Positions 51,045-58,764 are shown, numbered from the stretch's first letter. The stretch: 64,000 nucleotides of DNA from Rhodococcus yunnanensis NBRC 103083 (GCF_001895005.1 NZ_BCXH01000004.1:62001-126000); one strand, 5' to 3'. Made by a program: numbers and translations. Notes: generated by a model not told the origin, from the letters alone.

Positions 51045-51578
51045 CTACCTGTTGATCTGGCCGAAGAGCTCTCGGTTGGCTCCCCGTGCTGCGTGGAGTT
51101 CGGCATCTCGTTCAGCGAGTGCGTCTTTCAGGGACCCAACGTACTGTTCGAGTTCGTCGACGCGCCGTTGCAGCTGGTCGATGTCCAGCGGTGCTCCGAG
51201 ACCTGATTCGCGCCAGGCCTGTTCACCAAGCAGTTCGGACAGCCGACGTTCGAGCCGACCGGTGTGAGCGGTCATCCGGGCGATGGTGTGTCGTGCGTTG
51301 GCGACGTCGGCTTTGAGGGACTGCCTGGTGACGGGCACAGCCCCGTCGACACTCGTGGGCGGGGGTTCGAGTTGTGCTGCGTGGATCTGCGCGAGTAGAT
51401 CCACGTGTCGGTACAGGAATGAGCGGTCGACACCTGCCGCTCGTGCGATCGCCGACACGGAGATCTCTGCCCCGGCGGCCGTTTCGGCGCGGAGAGCTTT
51501 CATGACACGCTCTCTGCGCCGCATCGAGTCTGATCGACGTCCGTCTGCTACCGCCGTCGGCGGTGTGGCGTCAGGCAT
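51045..51578 (-). CDS. DUF6262 / TnpC-like transposition accessory protein
   Basis: 177 residues. The N-terminal HTH-like part (RVMKALRAETAAGAEISVSA, IARAAGVDRSFLYRH) is the DUF6262 pattern found with Tn554-type recombinases. The C-terminal ~100 residues form a coiled coil rich in Leu/Arg/Glu (GRLERRLSELLGEQAW, LQRRVDELEQYVGSLKDALA). It overlaps the TnpB-like gene by 8 nt, so the module is one operon. Known TnpC of Tn554 influences frequency and orientation of insertion; the same role is inferred here. Confidence 0.75.
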   Translation of the reverse strand: MPDATPPTAVADGRRSDSMRRRERVMKALRAETAAGAEISVSAIARAAGVDRSFLYRHVDLLAQIHAAQLEPPPTSVDGAVPVTRQSLKADVANARHTIARMTAHTGRLERRLSELLGEQAWRESGLGAPLDIDQLQRRVDELEQYVGSLKDALAERDAELHAARGANRELFGQINR

Positions 51579-53337
51579 CGATGCCTCGGTCCAAGCGAGG
51601 CGCCTCGGATCGTAGCCGCGGGATTCCGAGGCCGACGGCCCTGTTGCGGGCTTTGCGGACCAAGGTGACGGCTTGTTCTATCTGTGCCTGTTCGTCAGCG
51701 GACAGTGCGTCGGTTTCGGCGTTGATACGTGAGATGAGATGGCGGATACGCGTGATCTCCTGGTCGGATGGGGTGGCTTCGGTTTTCGCCCAGTCGTCGG
51801 CGTCGAGGGCGCTTCGGAGTCGTTCGCGGCTGCGTAGAAGGTCTGCGAGGTAGGCCTCGAGGTCGGGCAGGTACGACACGTCGGTGGCGAAGTGGGCACA
51901 TCCGATGCAGCGGCATCGAATTGGGCAGTCACCGCCGCCGGCGGCGACGTTGCTGGGTTCACTACAAGTTCCGTAGGGGACTGCAACCTGCCCGACTGCC
52001 CGGCGAACGTGTTCGGAATCGAGGAGCGCTTTGGCTTCGTGCCAGATCTTGGTGCCGTGACGGTCGAAGTGCATGGTCGTCAGTCGATCGACTGCGTTGC
52101 GGCGTCGTTCCTCGCCGACTCGGTAGTAGCCCTGGGTGGTCCCGGTGCTGCGATGGTCCATGAGTTCGGCGAGGACATCGATTCCGACTCCGGCGTCGGC
52201 GTGCCGTTGGCAGTAGGTGTGCCGGTAGGCGTAGAGGAAGACCTTCGCCATGTCGAAGGGCCGCAGCGTCGCCGGCTCGACGCGGCCGATCTCGTCGATC
52301 GTCGGCAACATGACCTCGGGCAGTGTCGATACCCATACGCGGTGCAACCGTGCGACCCAGTTGTCCCTGACGCATTTCGTTCCGAAAGGATTTTTGGTCG
52401 TGCGTGGAAGCAGTTTCAGCGAGCTGGCCGGCTCATCCGGGTAGAGCTTTCGCACGCGCTGTTGTTGGCGCACGATGACCTCGGCGGTCGATTCTGTGAT
52501 GGGGAGGCGCCGCCCCAGCCTGTTGGCTTTGATGTTGTCGTAGATCAACACCGGTTTTCCATTTCCATCGCGTTCGAGGCAATCGAACCTGAGGTGGCAG
52601 ATTTCGTCCGGTCGCCGACCTGTGTCCATCGACAGCTCGACCGCGACCCGCACTTCGGGAACGAACATCTCATCGAGTGTGTGCAGGTGCGCGCAGAGAT
52701 GCCGCATGACTTCCGCCGGTAAGTCCCTGCCTAGCGGATCGGCGCGCGTTGTAGTGGGGATGTCTTCTTCGTTGAGGGCGAAGTCACTGGGCAGACCTGC
52801 CATCGGACCACCGGGCCGAGTCAGCCCCATGGACCTCATACGAGTCAAGACGCGGCGCACCGACCCGAGCGTCGCGATCCGGGCACCGGTGGTTACTGCG
52901 CCGCTGGCGTGCTGGAACGCCATTCGGTTCATGAAGCCGGCGATGTCGCTTCTCGACAGCAGTCCCGGCGACAATCCTCGATCGCCCGGGCGCTGAATTC
53001 GCAGACTGTCCGACAGCGCGGCCATCGATCGGATCTCCAACCGAATGCTGTCTTTGCTGTGTAGCGATCCTCGCCTGCGCGGCAGATCGTTGTACGCCCA
53101 GACTTTGACGGCGTCGCGGAGCCACGGCTGGGAGATCGCGTCGAAACGAATAGTCCCGGTGAGTCCGAAGACGCTGACATCCCAGATGTCCTTATGCCGT
53201 TCGGTCTCCGGAGTGATGCGCGAACGGCGGATCTCGTTGACGACGTTCGAGCACACGATCTTCACGGCCTGGGGAAGCACCGAGGTGTCGACCTGCTCGA
53301 CCGTAGAGAATTGTTGTCGCACAATATGATCGACCAA
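51571..53337 (-). CDS. TnpB-like tyrosine recombinase, catalytic part (after internal TAG)
   Basis: 588 codons from a TTG at 53337. Catalytic blocks: ELSMDTGRRPDEICHLRFDC (Arg), FLYAYRHTYCQRHADAGVGI (Arg/His box), LAELMDHRSTGTTQGYYRV (His and Tyr nucleophile). The C-terminal cysteine cluster CPIRCRCIGCAHF, as in Tn554 TnpB-type proteins, is followed by a coiled coil. The frame continues upstream in phase into the 232-codon ORF 53398-54096, interrupted only by one TAG. The natural protein was therefore ~840 residues. If made at all, this part needs reinitiation or TAG read-through. Confidence 0.85.
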   Translation of the reverse strand: MVDHIVRQQFSTVEQVDTSVLPQAVKIVCSNVVNEIRRSRITPETERHKDIWDVSVFGLTGTIRFDAISQPWLRDAVKVWAYNDLPRRRGSLHSKDSIRLEIRSMAALSDSLRIQRPGDRGLSPGLLSRSDIAGFMNRMAFQHASGAVTTGARIATLGSVRRVLTRMRSMGLTRPGGPMAGLPSDFALNEEDIPTTTRADPLGRDLPAEVMRHLCAHLHTLDEMFVPEVRVAVELSMDTGRRPDEICHLRFDCLERDGNGKPVLIYDNIKANRLGRRLPITESTAEVIVRQQQRVRKLYPDEPASSLKLLPRTTKNPFGTKCVRDNWVARLHRVWVSTLPEVMLPTIDEIGRVEPATLRPFDMAKVFLYAYRHTYCQRHADAGVGIDVLAELMDHRSTGTTQGYYRVGEERRRNAVDRLTTMHFDRHGTKIWHEAKALLDSEHVRRAVGQVAVPYGTCSEPSNVAAGGGDCPIRCRCIGCAHFATDVSYLPDLEAYLADLLRSRERLRSALDADDWAKTEATPSDQEITRIRHLISRINAETDALSADEQAQIEQAVTLVRKARNRAVGLGIPRLRSEAPRLDRGIDA

Positions 53338-53348
53338 AGGCCTGAACT

Positions 53349-53374
53349 GGCAGGTGCGAGTGCGCGCACCTGCC
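53349..53374 (-). other. 10-bp hairpin just downstream of the internal TAG
   Basis: GGCAGGTGCG and CGCACCTGCC pair around a 6-nt loop. On the transcript the stem starts 23 nt after the in-frame TAG (53398-53400) in the tnpB-like gene and ends 11 nt before the TTG that opens the downstream part. It could influence read-through or hide the reinitiation site, or be incidental. Confidence 0.4.
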
Positions 53375-53397
53375 AGGGTGCGTTGTTGCAGGCCGAA

Positions 53398-54096
53398 CTA
53401 CAACTCGGCGACCACACGATCGGGAAGCCCACGCAGGCTGATTTCGTAGCCGACTGGTATCGCCGGTGTCCTGGTGCGGAACGTCGCTTCGACTGTCTTC
53501 GCGTGACCGGACCTTTCGTGGGTCTGGCGATCTCCTCGGACAGTGCGCCACAGCATGAGGTGATTGGGACAGTACGGGCTCACCGAGCTGTGCCGGTCGC
53601 GGGTGCATGCCGCTACCGCGCACGTGCCGTGAGAGGCCAGCGGCTTCAGATCCGGGCGGGCGAGGAAGTCATCGAGTGGCACTTTCAAGGTCTTGGTGCG
53701 TAGGTAATGGTGGGAGGCGCAGATGCGGTGGGTCTTGGAGTGTTGGGGGCGAGCACATCCGGGTACTACGCACAGCACGTACGCCATGGATCTGCTCGGC
53801 GGCCGCTCGATAACCGCGAACGCTTCGAGATCCGGTTCGCCCGCTTTCCGCCATCGGACGGTGCACGACTGACACAGTCCAATGCGCTTGTTGTGCATGA
53901 GAATCGTGCATGTGGTGACCACACACTCCTTACCGCCGAGCACGGGATGATATTTCGGAAAGAGGACCACCTTGAACTCGTCGGACCATCCCACCTCGGA
54001 AAGAAACTTCGTGGTGGTCAACGACCGCAATTCCGTGATCACCGCGTCGTCGTCCCCGAACTCGCTGAATGTGCTGGCGGGCCACCGCGTGGTCAT
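53398..54096 (-). CDS. N-terminal zinc-module part of the TnpB-like recombinase (ends at internal TAG)
   Basis: 232 residues. Three tandem Cys/His modules share the plan C-V-x-x-x-C...H...C-x-x-[CH]: ECVVTTCTILMHNKRIGLCQ, LCVVPGCARPQHSKTHRICA and TCAVAACTRDRHSSVSPYCP. They are probably zinc-binding and used for target or end recognition. The end ISLRGLPDRVVAEL is a block that in related large recombinases continues with FGLQQRT; here that continuation is present in phase right after the TAG. The ORF is thus the front of one gene with a nonsense codon. It overlaps the TnpA-like gene by 4 nt (ATGA). Confidence 0.8.
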   Translation of the reverse strand: MTTRWPASTFSEFGDDDAVITELRSLTTTKFLSEVGWSDEFKVVLFPKYHPVLGGKECVVTTCTILMHNKRIGLCQSCTVRWRKAGEPDLEAFAVIERPPSRSMAYVLCVVPGCARPQHSKTHRICASHHYLRTKTLKVPLDDFLARPDLKPLASHGTCAVAACTRDRHSSVSPYCPNHLMLWRTVRGDRQTHERSGHAKTVEATFRTRTPAIPVGYEISLRGLPDRVVAEL

Positions 54097-55247
54097 GACA
54101 GACCCTCGAACAGTTCGCGAGGAGCCGGGACTCGCTCGACGGCGCCTCTGAGCCGATCTGTGGTCGGATGCAGGTACGGGTCTGCCGATGTCGCGAACCG
54201 GTGTCCGAGCAGCCCCTGGATCTGGTCGGCCAAAGCACCGGAATCAGCGAGGTTGCTCGCGAACGCGTGGCGGCATTGATGCGGGGAGATGTTGCGCGGT
54301 AACTGCGCTCGCCGGCTCAACGAGTAGAAGAGTTCGTTGATCGCGCCGAGTTTCATCGGTGCACCCAGCGGGGCACGAAACAGGTTGACCAGCAACATGT
54401 CACAGTCTGCGGCCGCGGGCTGTTCCGCGCGCTCGTAGACATACAGGTCAAGTGCCATCACCGTCGGGAAGTCCAGCGGGACAAGTCTCGGACGTCGGGA
54501 CTTCGCCATCGCGCTGTTGGGGTTGGCGCGCCTGACGACATGCAGATGAGCGCCGCGGACGCGGCAGTCAAGGCTGGTGTTGTCCGGCAGCAGGTGCAAG
54601 TCACTGCGACGGACGCCGACCAGTTCACCTCGCCGCAGCCCGCCGCGCGCAAGTAGTAGAATGATGAACCGATCCCGCGCCGACAGGCAGGCCTTGAACA
54701 AGGCAAGCAGTTCCATGTCGCTGGCGCGGTCGACTGCGGTTTCGGGTTCTCGCAGACTGTGACGCGCCTTCAGACGCACAACCAGCGCACTGGCCTCCCC
54801 CATCGCCGCCACAGGCACGTCGCGGCTGTCGGCCAGCTCGTAGATCTGCGCGAGCGTGTCTCGCGGTGCTTCGCCTGCCAGTACTGCGAACCACAGGAAA
54901 CCGCGCGTTGCGACCAGAACCTTGTTGATCCGTCCTGGGCTGCGTGCCGGTTCGGCTCCCGGCCCCGACAGCACTCGTCCGCCGTCGGCGCGAGTGTATT
55001 GCAGCCATAGAACGAAGCTTGTGAGATCTGCCGCAGCGGAGCGCCATTCACGTCCGCTCTTCGTGCACCACCTGAAGAACAGTGCGACGCTCTCCGCGTA
55101 TGCCTTCGTCGTCGACTCCGCGCGATCTTTCCCGAACCTCAGCTCCCGCAGGTAGCGGTCGGCCACAGCTTCGGCCACGTAATCACCGTCGATGACGGTC
55201 CAGTAACTGGCTCCGGACGGCATGCGAATCTTGAACGCTCTGAACAC
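54093..55247 (-). CDS. TnpA-like tyrosine recombinase (384 aa)
   Basis: An intact site-specific recombinase. The SAM-like N-terminal domain contains TTKAYAESVALFFRWCTKSG. The catalytic core shows LARGGLRRGELVGVRRSDL (Arg I), the HxxR box NISPHQCRHAFASNLADSG, then LLGHRFATSADPYLHPTTDR (His and Tyr nucleophile). All key residues are present. It is the first gene of the mobility operon, 124 bp from the right end of the element, the same relative position as tnpA in Tn554. Its stop overlaps the next gene by 4 nt. The promoter must lie in the terminal 124 bp. Confidence 0.9.
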   Translation of the reverse strand: MFRAFKIRMPSGASYWTVIDGDYVAEAVADRYLRELRFGKDRAESTTKAYAESVALFFRWCTKSGREWRSAAADLTSFVLWLQYTRADGGRVLSGPGAEPARSPGRINKVLVATRGFLWFAVLAGEAPRDTLAQIYELADSRDVPVAAMGEASALVVRLKARHSLREPETAVDRASDMELLALFKACLSARDRFIILLLARGGLRRGELVGVRRSDLHLLPDNTSLDCRVRGAHLHVVRRANPNSAMAKSRRPRLVPLDFPTVMALDLYVYERAEQPAAADCDMLLVNLFRAPLGAPMKLGAINELFYSLSRRAQLPRNISPHQCRHAFASNLADSGALADQIQGLLGHRFATSADPYLHPTTDRLRGAVERVPAPRELFEGLS

Positions 55248-55371
55248 AATCGCTCCTGTTCTCAGTCACTCGATCGACATAACAACAGAGCTACACCCCG
55301 AAAGAACCGTTGACCGACCCCAACAGGAAGAGTCAAGTACAACATCACGCGACAGTTCGGTGAACCCCAGA

Positions 55372-55723
55372 GAAGTCCCAGGCTGCGCGCTCGGCGACCG
55401 CTTTCGACAACGGGTACGCCGCAAGCCCGGGGGTTGCAGGGTCGGTCCAGTCGCTTTCGTCGTAGTCACGCACGGGCTTGGGGGAGTACCCGATCGCGGC
55501 GAACGACGAGGTCAACACCACCCTCGATACGGATGCGTCGCGCGCAGCCCGGAGTAGACGCAGTGTGCCGTCGCGGGCAGGCACCAGTACCTCGTCCACG
55601 TTCGTCGTGTTCTCCGTCGAGTGAGCGCATCGTGCCTCGTACCTCGGTTCCGGACCGGAGAAGGTCGGCGATGAGGCGACTGCCGAGATAGCCGGAGGCG
55701 CCGGTGACGAGGACCTTGGTCAT
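55372..55723 (-). pseudogene. NAD-dependent epimerase/dehydratase, 5' half of split gene
   Basis: The ATG at 55723 begins MTKVLVTGASGYLGSRLIAD, the Rossmann cofactor loop of an extended SDR, up to about SLDGEH near 55615. The coding signal then moves to another frame: VDEVLVPARDGTLRLLRAAR, VSRVVLTSSFAAIGYSPKPV, AAYPLSKAVAERAAWDF, including the YxxxK-type YPLSK site. A stretch of roughly 40 residues between is missing, so there is an internal deletion besides the transposon insertion at 55371. It overlaps the MerR gene by 4 nt and was its operon partner. Confidence 0.85.
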
Positions 55724-56160
55724 CTCAGCACCCGCTGCAGCTTCGGTGCGAGCGCTTCGATGCGTAGGCTCGCCGCGGCTTCGTCCGCCGCGTCGCCGCG
55801 TTCACGGGCGTCCCACAACGCTGCTTTGAACTGCAGGTAGTCGAGGTGAACGCGCAGCGTGTCGATCTCCTGTTCCACTCGGGTCGCGTGCCGCAGCAGC
55901 AGATCACGCTGGTCCCCGGCCGCGGCATTGCCGAGGGCTCGATTCGCTCGGTAGGTGCGCATGTCCTCGATCCCGACGCCCATACCGCGAAGGCATCCGA
56001 GAATGTACGCGTCGTCGAGGTCACGGTCGGTGTAGCGACGGTGCCCACTGCTGGCGTCTCGGTCTATCGGGCCGATGAGCCCGACCTCTTCGTAATAGCG
56101 CAACGTCGGCTCGCTGAGCCCGCTCTGTCGCGATACATCGCTGATGGTCAACAGTGTCAT
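55720..56160 (-). CDS. MerR-family transcriptional regulator
   Basis: 146 residues: TISDVSRQSGLSEPTLRYYE, EVGLIGPIDRDASSGHRRYT and DRDLDDAYILGCLRGMGVGI form the MerR winged HTH, followed by a dimerisation coiled coil. There is no cysteine sensor region, as in regulators of the SDR-linked type. The ATG at 56160 is chosen: a -10-like TGTCAT of the promoter overlaps the alternative ATG at 56169, which favours a leaderless or short-leader start. Its only recognisable target, the following epimerase gene, is destroyed. Confidence 0.92.
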   Translation of the reverse strand: MTLLTISDVSRQSGLSEPTLRYYEEVGLIGPIDRDASSGHRRYTDRDLDDAYILGCLRGMGVGIEDMRTYRANRALGNAAAGDQRDLLLRHATRVEQEIDTLRVHLDYLQFKAALWDARERGDAADEAAASLRIEALAPKLQRVLR

Positions 56161-56164
56161 GTCC

Positions 56165-56201
56165 CCCATGACACCAGACCTGAAGCGCTTGAAGTCAAGC
56201 G
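56165..56201 (-). promoter_or_regulatory. MerR-type promoter with dyad in a 19-bp spacer
   Basis: On the complement, TTGACT (-35-like) and TGTCAT (-10-like) are separated by 19 bp containing the dyad ACTTCAAG-CG-CTTCAGGT, typical of MerR autoregulated promoters. The overlapping perfect palindrome CGCTTGAAGTCAAGCG spans 56186-56201. Confidence 0.6.
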
Positions 56202-56237
56202 AACATTGCCGAGACTTCTGAAGTAGTGGTTCCGGGG

Positions 56238-56636
56238 TCAGGCCACCGGGTCGAGCGGTTCGTCGGTGGTCGGTATCTGCGTGAGCGTGGCCAGCGCCGT
56301 CGCCAGGTCGGGATAGATGGTCAGAATGGAATCGAGCCCGACCAACTGCATCGGCCGACGCGTGTGCGGTCCGTCGGCGACCACCAGCGTTGTTACCGTT
56401 TCGCCTGCGGTGCGGTGCGCTGTGACCAGAGCAGCCATCCCGATCGACGCAAGGAATGTGACGTCGGAAAGGTCGACGATCAGCGCGGTCTGCGTCGACG
56501 CCAACGCCTGCTCGATTCCCGCACCGAGACGCGGGACCGTCAGCATGTCTACTTCGCCGCGGGCAGAGACCACGGCGGTGGTGCCCACGGTGTGGACGGT
56601 GACGTCGAGGCGGGTGATTTCGTCGTTCGAGGACAT
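56238..56636 (-). CDS. STAS-domain anti-anti-sigma factor
   Basis: 132 residues. It has the STAS fold pattern with VVSARGEVDMLTVPRLGAGI at the start and the phospho-acceptor region LIVDLSDVTFLASIGMAALV, in which Ser of ASIG is the expected kinase target. It would bind or release an anti-sigma kinase. No kinase or sigma gene is adjacent. The ATG at 56636 has AGGAGA 7 nt upstream. The upstream in-frame extension is rejected. Confidence 0.88.
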   Translation of the reverse strand: MSSNDEITRLDVTVHTVGTTAVVSARGEVDMLTVPRLGAGIEQALASTQTALIVDLSDVTFLASIGMAALVTAHRTAGETVTTLVVADGPHTRRPMQLVGLDSILTIYPDLATALATLTQIPTTDEPLDPVA

Positions 56637-56954
56637 CGGTGTATCTCCTGCTCGATCAGCGGGCGGGTGGACCATGCAAACGCCGAGGTGAGCGAGAGCT
56701 GGCTAAGAATGAGCAGGCGTGTTGTCTTCACATGCGGGGCTGACGGGCGACTGCTTCACCGGCCTGCTGCGGACTATATCGTGGGGCGCAATCGTTGGAT
56801 GTTCGCGTGCCCGCAACAGCGCCGGCGGGCGCGCAAACATCGCCGGCAGAGACCGGTGATGGTTCTTCTCGCAGGCAGGTGCGGTGGCAGCCATGCTCGG
56901 CTACCACCGCACCCGGGGGACCTCAGTCCCAGCTGTGCCCCTTGTTCCTTTCTG

Positions 56955-57143
56955 TCACGCGGCGGGGGTGCGCAGGATCGATGGGTATCCGTCGTCGCCG
57001 CGAGGTATCCCGAGCTGTTGATCGATGAAATGTGATGTCGCACATTTACTTACATCGGACTCGATACCCAGAACGGTGTGCCACCAACGTTCGCGCTCAG
57101 GGGCGTCGGGCCATACCACCGCGTCCGTCATGTCGAAATTCAT
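56955..57143 (-). CDS. small hypothetical protein (62 aa)
   Basis: The ATG at 57143 (MNFDMTDAVVWPDAPERERW) is preceded by GAGGTGAG about 9 nt upstream. It is an acidic, Trp-containing small protein with one Cys (SKCATSHF) and a C-terminal loop RGDDGYPSIL. The in-frame extension to 57254 is Ser/Thr-rich and unlikely. No family was recognised. It lies between Hsp20 and STAS genes, so a stress-linked role is only a guess. Confidence 0.5.
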   Translation of the reverse strand: MNFDMTDAVVWPDAPERERWWHTVLGIESDVSKCATSHFIDQQLGIPRGDDGYPSILRTPAA

Positions 57144-57201
57144 CGAGAAACTCACCTCGCATGTAGTCGATGACCACGGGGATTGATCAGATATGAGCTG
57201 G

Positions 57202-57651
57202 TCAGGTCGAGTGTGTTTCGATCGACCGCTGCTCACCGGTGTCGCGTCGGGCATCGATGTCGATTTTGCGGGGTTTGGCGCGTTCGGCGAGGGGAATGGT
57301 CACCGACAGCACGCCGTTGTCATACGACGCGGAGATGCGGTCGGTGTCGATGCCGTCTCCGAGAGCCAACTGTCGACGGTAGGTGCCGGCGAAGCGTTCG
57401 GAGGATATCCATTGCACCCCATCGGTATCGGGGGCTGTTCGGTGGGCGGTGAGGGTCAGAGTCCCACGATCGACATCGATATCGATCGACCCGGGATCGA
57501 CACCGGGCAGGTCGGCGCTCAGTACGTAATGATCGTCGAGTTTGTACAGATCCATCGGCATGAACCGGGGTGCACGATCGGAACCGAGCGATGTGCCCAG
57601 CATGGCCGAGGTGATCGAGTCGAGGTCACGGAACGGATCGAAGCGAAGCAC
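57202..57651 (-). CDS. Hsp20/alpha-crystallin small heat-shock protein
   Basis: 149 residues. The N-terminal arm VLRFDPFRDLDSITSAMLGT is followed by the alpha-crystallin domain: PMDLYKLDDHYVLSADLPGV, DPGSIDIDVDRGTLTLTAHR, and the C-terminal strand DNGVLSVTIPLAERAKPRKI, containing the GVLxxxIP signature. The tail holds an IxI-like IDI. ATP-independent holdase chaperone in the cytoplasm. The GTG at 57651 has GGAGGTG 7 nt upstream, so the long upstream extension to 58221 is rejected. Confidence 0.93.
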   Translation of the reverse strand: MLRFDPFRDLDSITSAMLGTSLGSDRAPRFMPMDLYKLDDHYVLSADLPGVDPGSIDIDVDRGTLTLTAHRTAPDTDGVQWISSERFAGTYRRQLALGDGIDTDRISASYDNGVLSVTIPLAERAKPRKIDIDARRDTGEQRSIETHST

Positions 57652-57734
57652 AGCAATCACCTCCTGAACTTTCGATGCACCCGCCCCTGTGGCGGGCTGC
57701 TCTTCATCACTGTGCGATACAGAAATTAGCACTC

Positions 57735-58016
57735 TCACCCATACAGTGCCAAGACGCGTGCACACTTTTTTTCGAGAAATTTCTTCGGTGACGGCCGTCT
57801 CGCATCGGCGACCAATAGTGCTGCGCGAGTTCCATATCGAGCGCTCTCGACCACCGCGATGAGATCGACAAGTGGAAGTTTCGAGTGAGTCGGAACCGCG
57901 CAAGCACACACGATCGTGATCGAACCCGAGAGCAGCGTCGAGACACCGGCGATGGTGCCGATGGAGATGAGCACGACGCGCCGACCGGCGAGCCGGAGGT
58001 TTGAGGAGCCGCTCAT
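57735..58016 (-). CDS. possible small membrane protein (93 aa)
   Basis: The ATG at 58016 starts MSGSSNLRLAGRRVVLISIG, with a long hydrophobic stretch (residues ~12-38) and a second hydrophilic half (DLIAVVESARYGTRAALLVA). GC-rich third positions in the first half resemble those of the true genes, but the ribosome binding site is poor. No family recognised. It fills an otherwise empty 400-bp gap upstream of the Hsp20 gene. Confidence 0.35.
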   Translation of the reverse strand: MSGSSNLRLAGRRVVLISIGTIAGVSTLLSGSITIVCACAVPTHSKLPLVDLIAVVESARYGTRAALLVADARRPSPKKFLEKKCARVLALYG

Positions 58017-58054
58017 GAGGTAAGCAGCCGTACCCGAGAGCAAGGAGTTCGACC

Positions 58055-58210
58055 ATGAGCACAAGCGGTACACCAGCCGGTGGTACGTCATCCAACGACG
58101 ACGGCCTGGGCAAGGACGGAACAATTCCGAACACCGACGACGGCGTAGCAGTTGGCCACACATCCGACTCGTCGTTCGAACCGGAGGAAGACGAGCAAGC
58201 GCCGGAGTAG
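58055..58210 (+). CDS. small acidic protein (51 aa)
   Basis: The ATG at 58055 follows CAAGGAG at 7-8 nt, a strong ribosome binding site. The peptide is hydrophilic and very acidic (MSTSGTPAGGTSSNDDGLGK ... FEPEEDEQAPE) with no hydrophobic segment, and is probably intrinsically disordered. Codon use is typical of the host. Small acidic Gly/Asp-rich proteins like this are common in rhodococci, but I cannot name a function. Confidence 0.6.
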   Translation: MSTSGTPAGGTSSNDDGLGKDGTIPNTDDGVAVGHTSDSSFEPEEDEQAPE

Positions 58211-58290
58211 CCGTCCGCCAAGAAGGGGAGTGCCCCGACGCCGGCGTCGCCCCGAGGATGCGTCGGCGGGCTAGTACACGAGCATCCTGT

Positions 58291-58764
58291 TCATCGGACA
58301 ATCGCTCCCTCGTTGTCGCGAGGACGGACCTGGTGCCGACTGAGAATCGATATTCGATTGAATGCATTGATCGTGACTGCGACCCATTCAGCGGCGACGA
58401 AGGCGTCATCGCCGAGAACCGTTCTGGCGGACTCGAGGTCGGACTCCGAATCACGAGATATGGGCAACACGGTGGCAGCCTCGGCCACCGCGAGCACGGC
58501 CCTGTGCCGATCGTCGAACAGATCAGTCTCGCGCCAGGCAGGCAGCAGATCCAGCTTCTGCTGCGTTATCCCTGCCTTTCTCGCCTCACGGGAGTGTAGC
58601 TCGACGCAGAACGCGCATGCGTTGATCTGCGACGTACGCAGCTTGATGAGCTCGAGCTCCTGGACCGACAGTCCTCGCTGCAACGCCGACTTGCGGATTG
58701 CCGAGGAGAATTCGCTGGCGGCTGCCCATGCGTCGGGCATGACTTTGTCCAAGTACGGACGCAT
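58291..58764 (-). CDS. carboxymuconolactone decarboxylase/AhpD-family protein
   Basis: 157 residues. The AhpD-like redox box is complete: LIKLRTSQINACAFCVELHS followed by REARKAGI, i.e. C-x-x-C-x-x-x-H with conserved basic and acidic neighbours. Further family motifs are LPAWRETDLFDDRHRAVLAV and NAFNRISI. Likely a thiol peroxidase-like or alkylhydroperoxidase protein. The ATG at 58764 with AAGGGAG 6 nt upstream is preferred to upstream in-frame ATGs. Confidence 0.9.
   Translation of the reverse strand: MRPYLDKVMPDAWAAASEFSSAIRKSALQRGLSVQELELIKLRTSQINACAFCVELHSREARKAGITQQKLDLLPAWRETDLFDDRHRAVLAVAEAATVLPISRDSESDLESARTVLGDDAFVAAEWVAVTINAFNRISILSRHQVRPRDNEGAIVR

Larger units (their letters stand above)
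45862..55371. mobile_element. Tn554-like tyrosine-recombinase transposon with secreted nuclease cargo (~9.5 kb)
   Basis: The ends were inferred from the split epimerase gene. At the right junction the host reads GACTTC (55377 to 55372 on the complement); at the left junction GCCTTC (45861 to 45856). Both resemble a six-base core. Just inside are imperfect inverted repeats: CTTCTCTTGGGGT at 45864-45876 and CTTCTCTGGGGT read inward on the complement from 55375. No target duplication other than the hexamer is seen. The module next to the right end encodes two tyrosine recombinases and a TnpC-like protein, as in Tn554. The element may be immobile now, because the TnpB-like gene has an internal TAG. 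Confidence 0.75.

Noticed and set aside
53398..53400. Stop codon as evidence that the zinc-module protein is a separate gene
   Set aside because: The downstream catalytic ORF is in the same frame and natural-looking sequence follows immediately, so one interrupted gene is the simpler reading.
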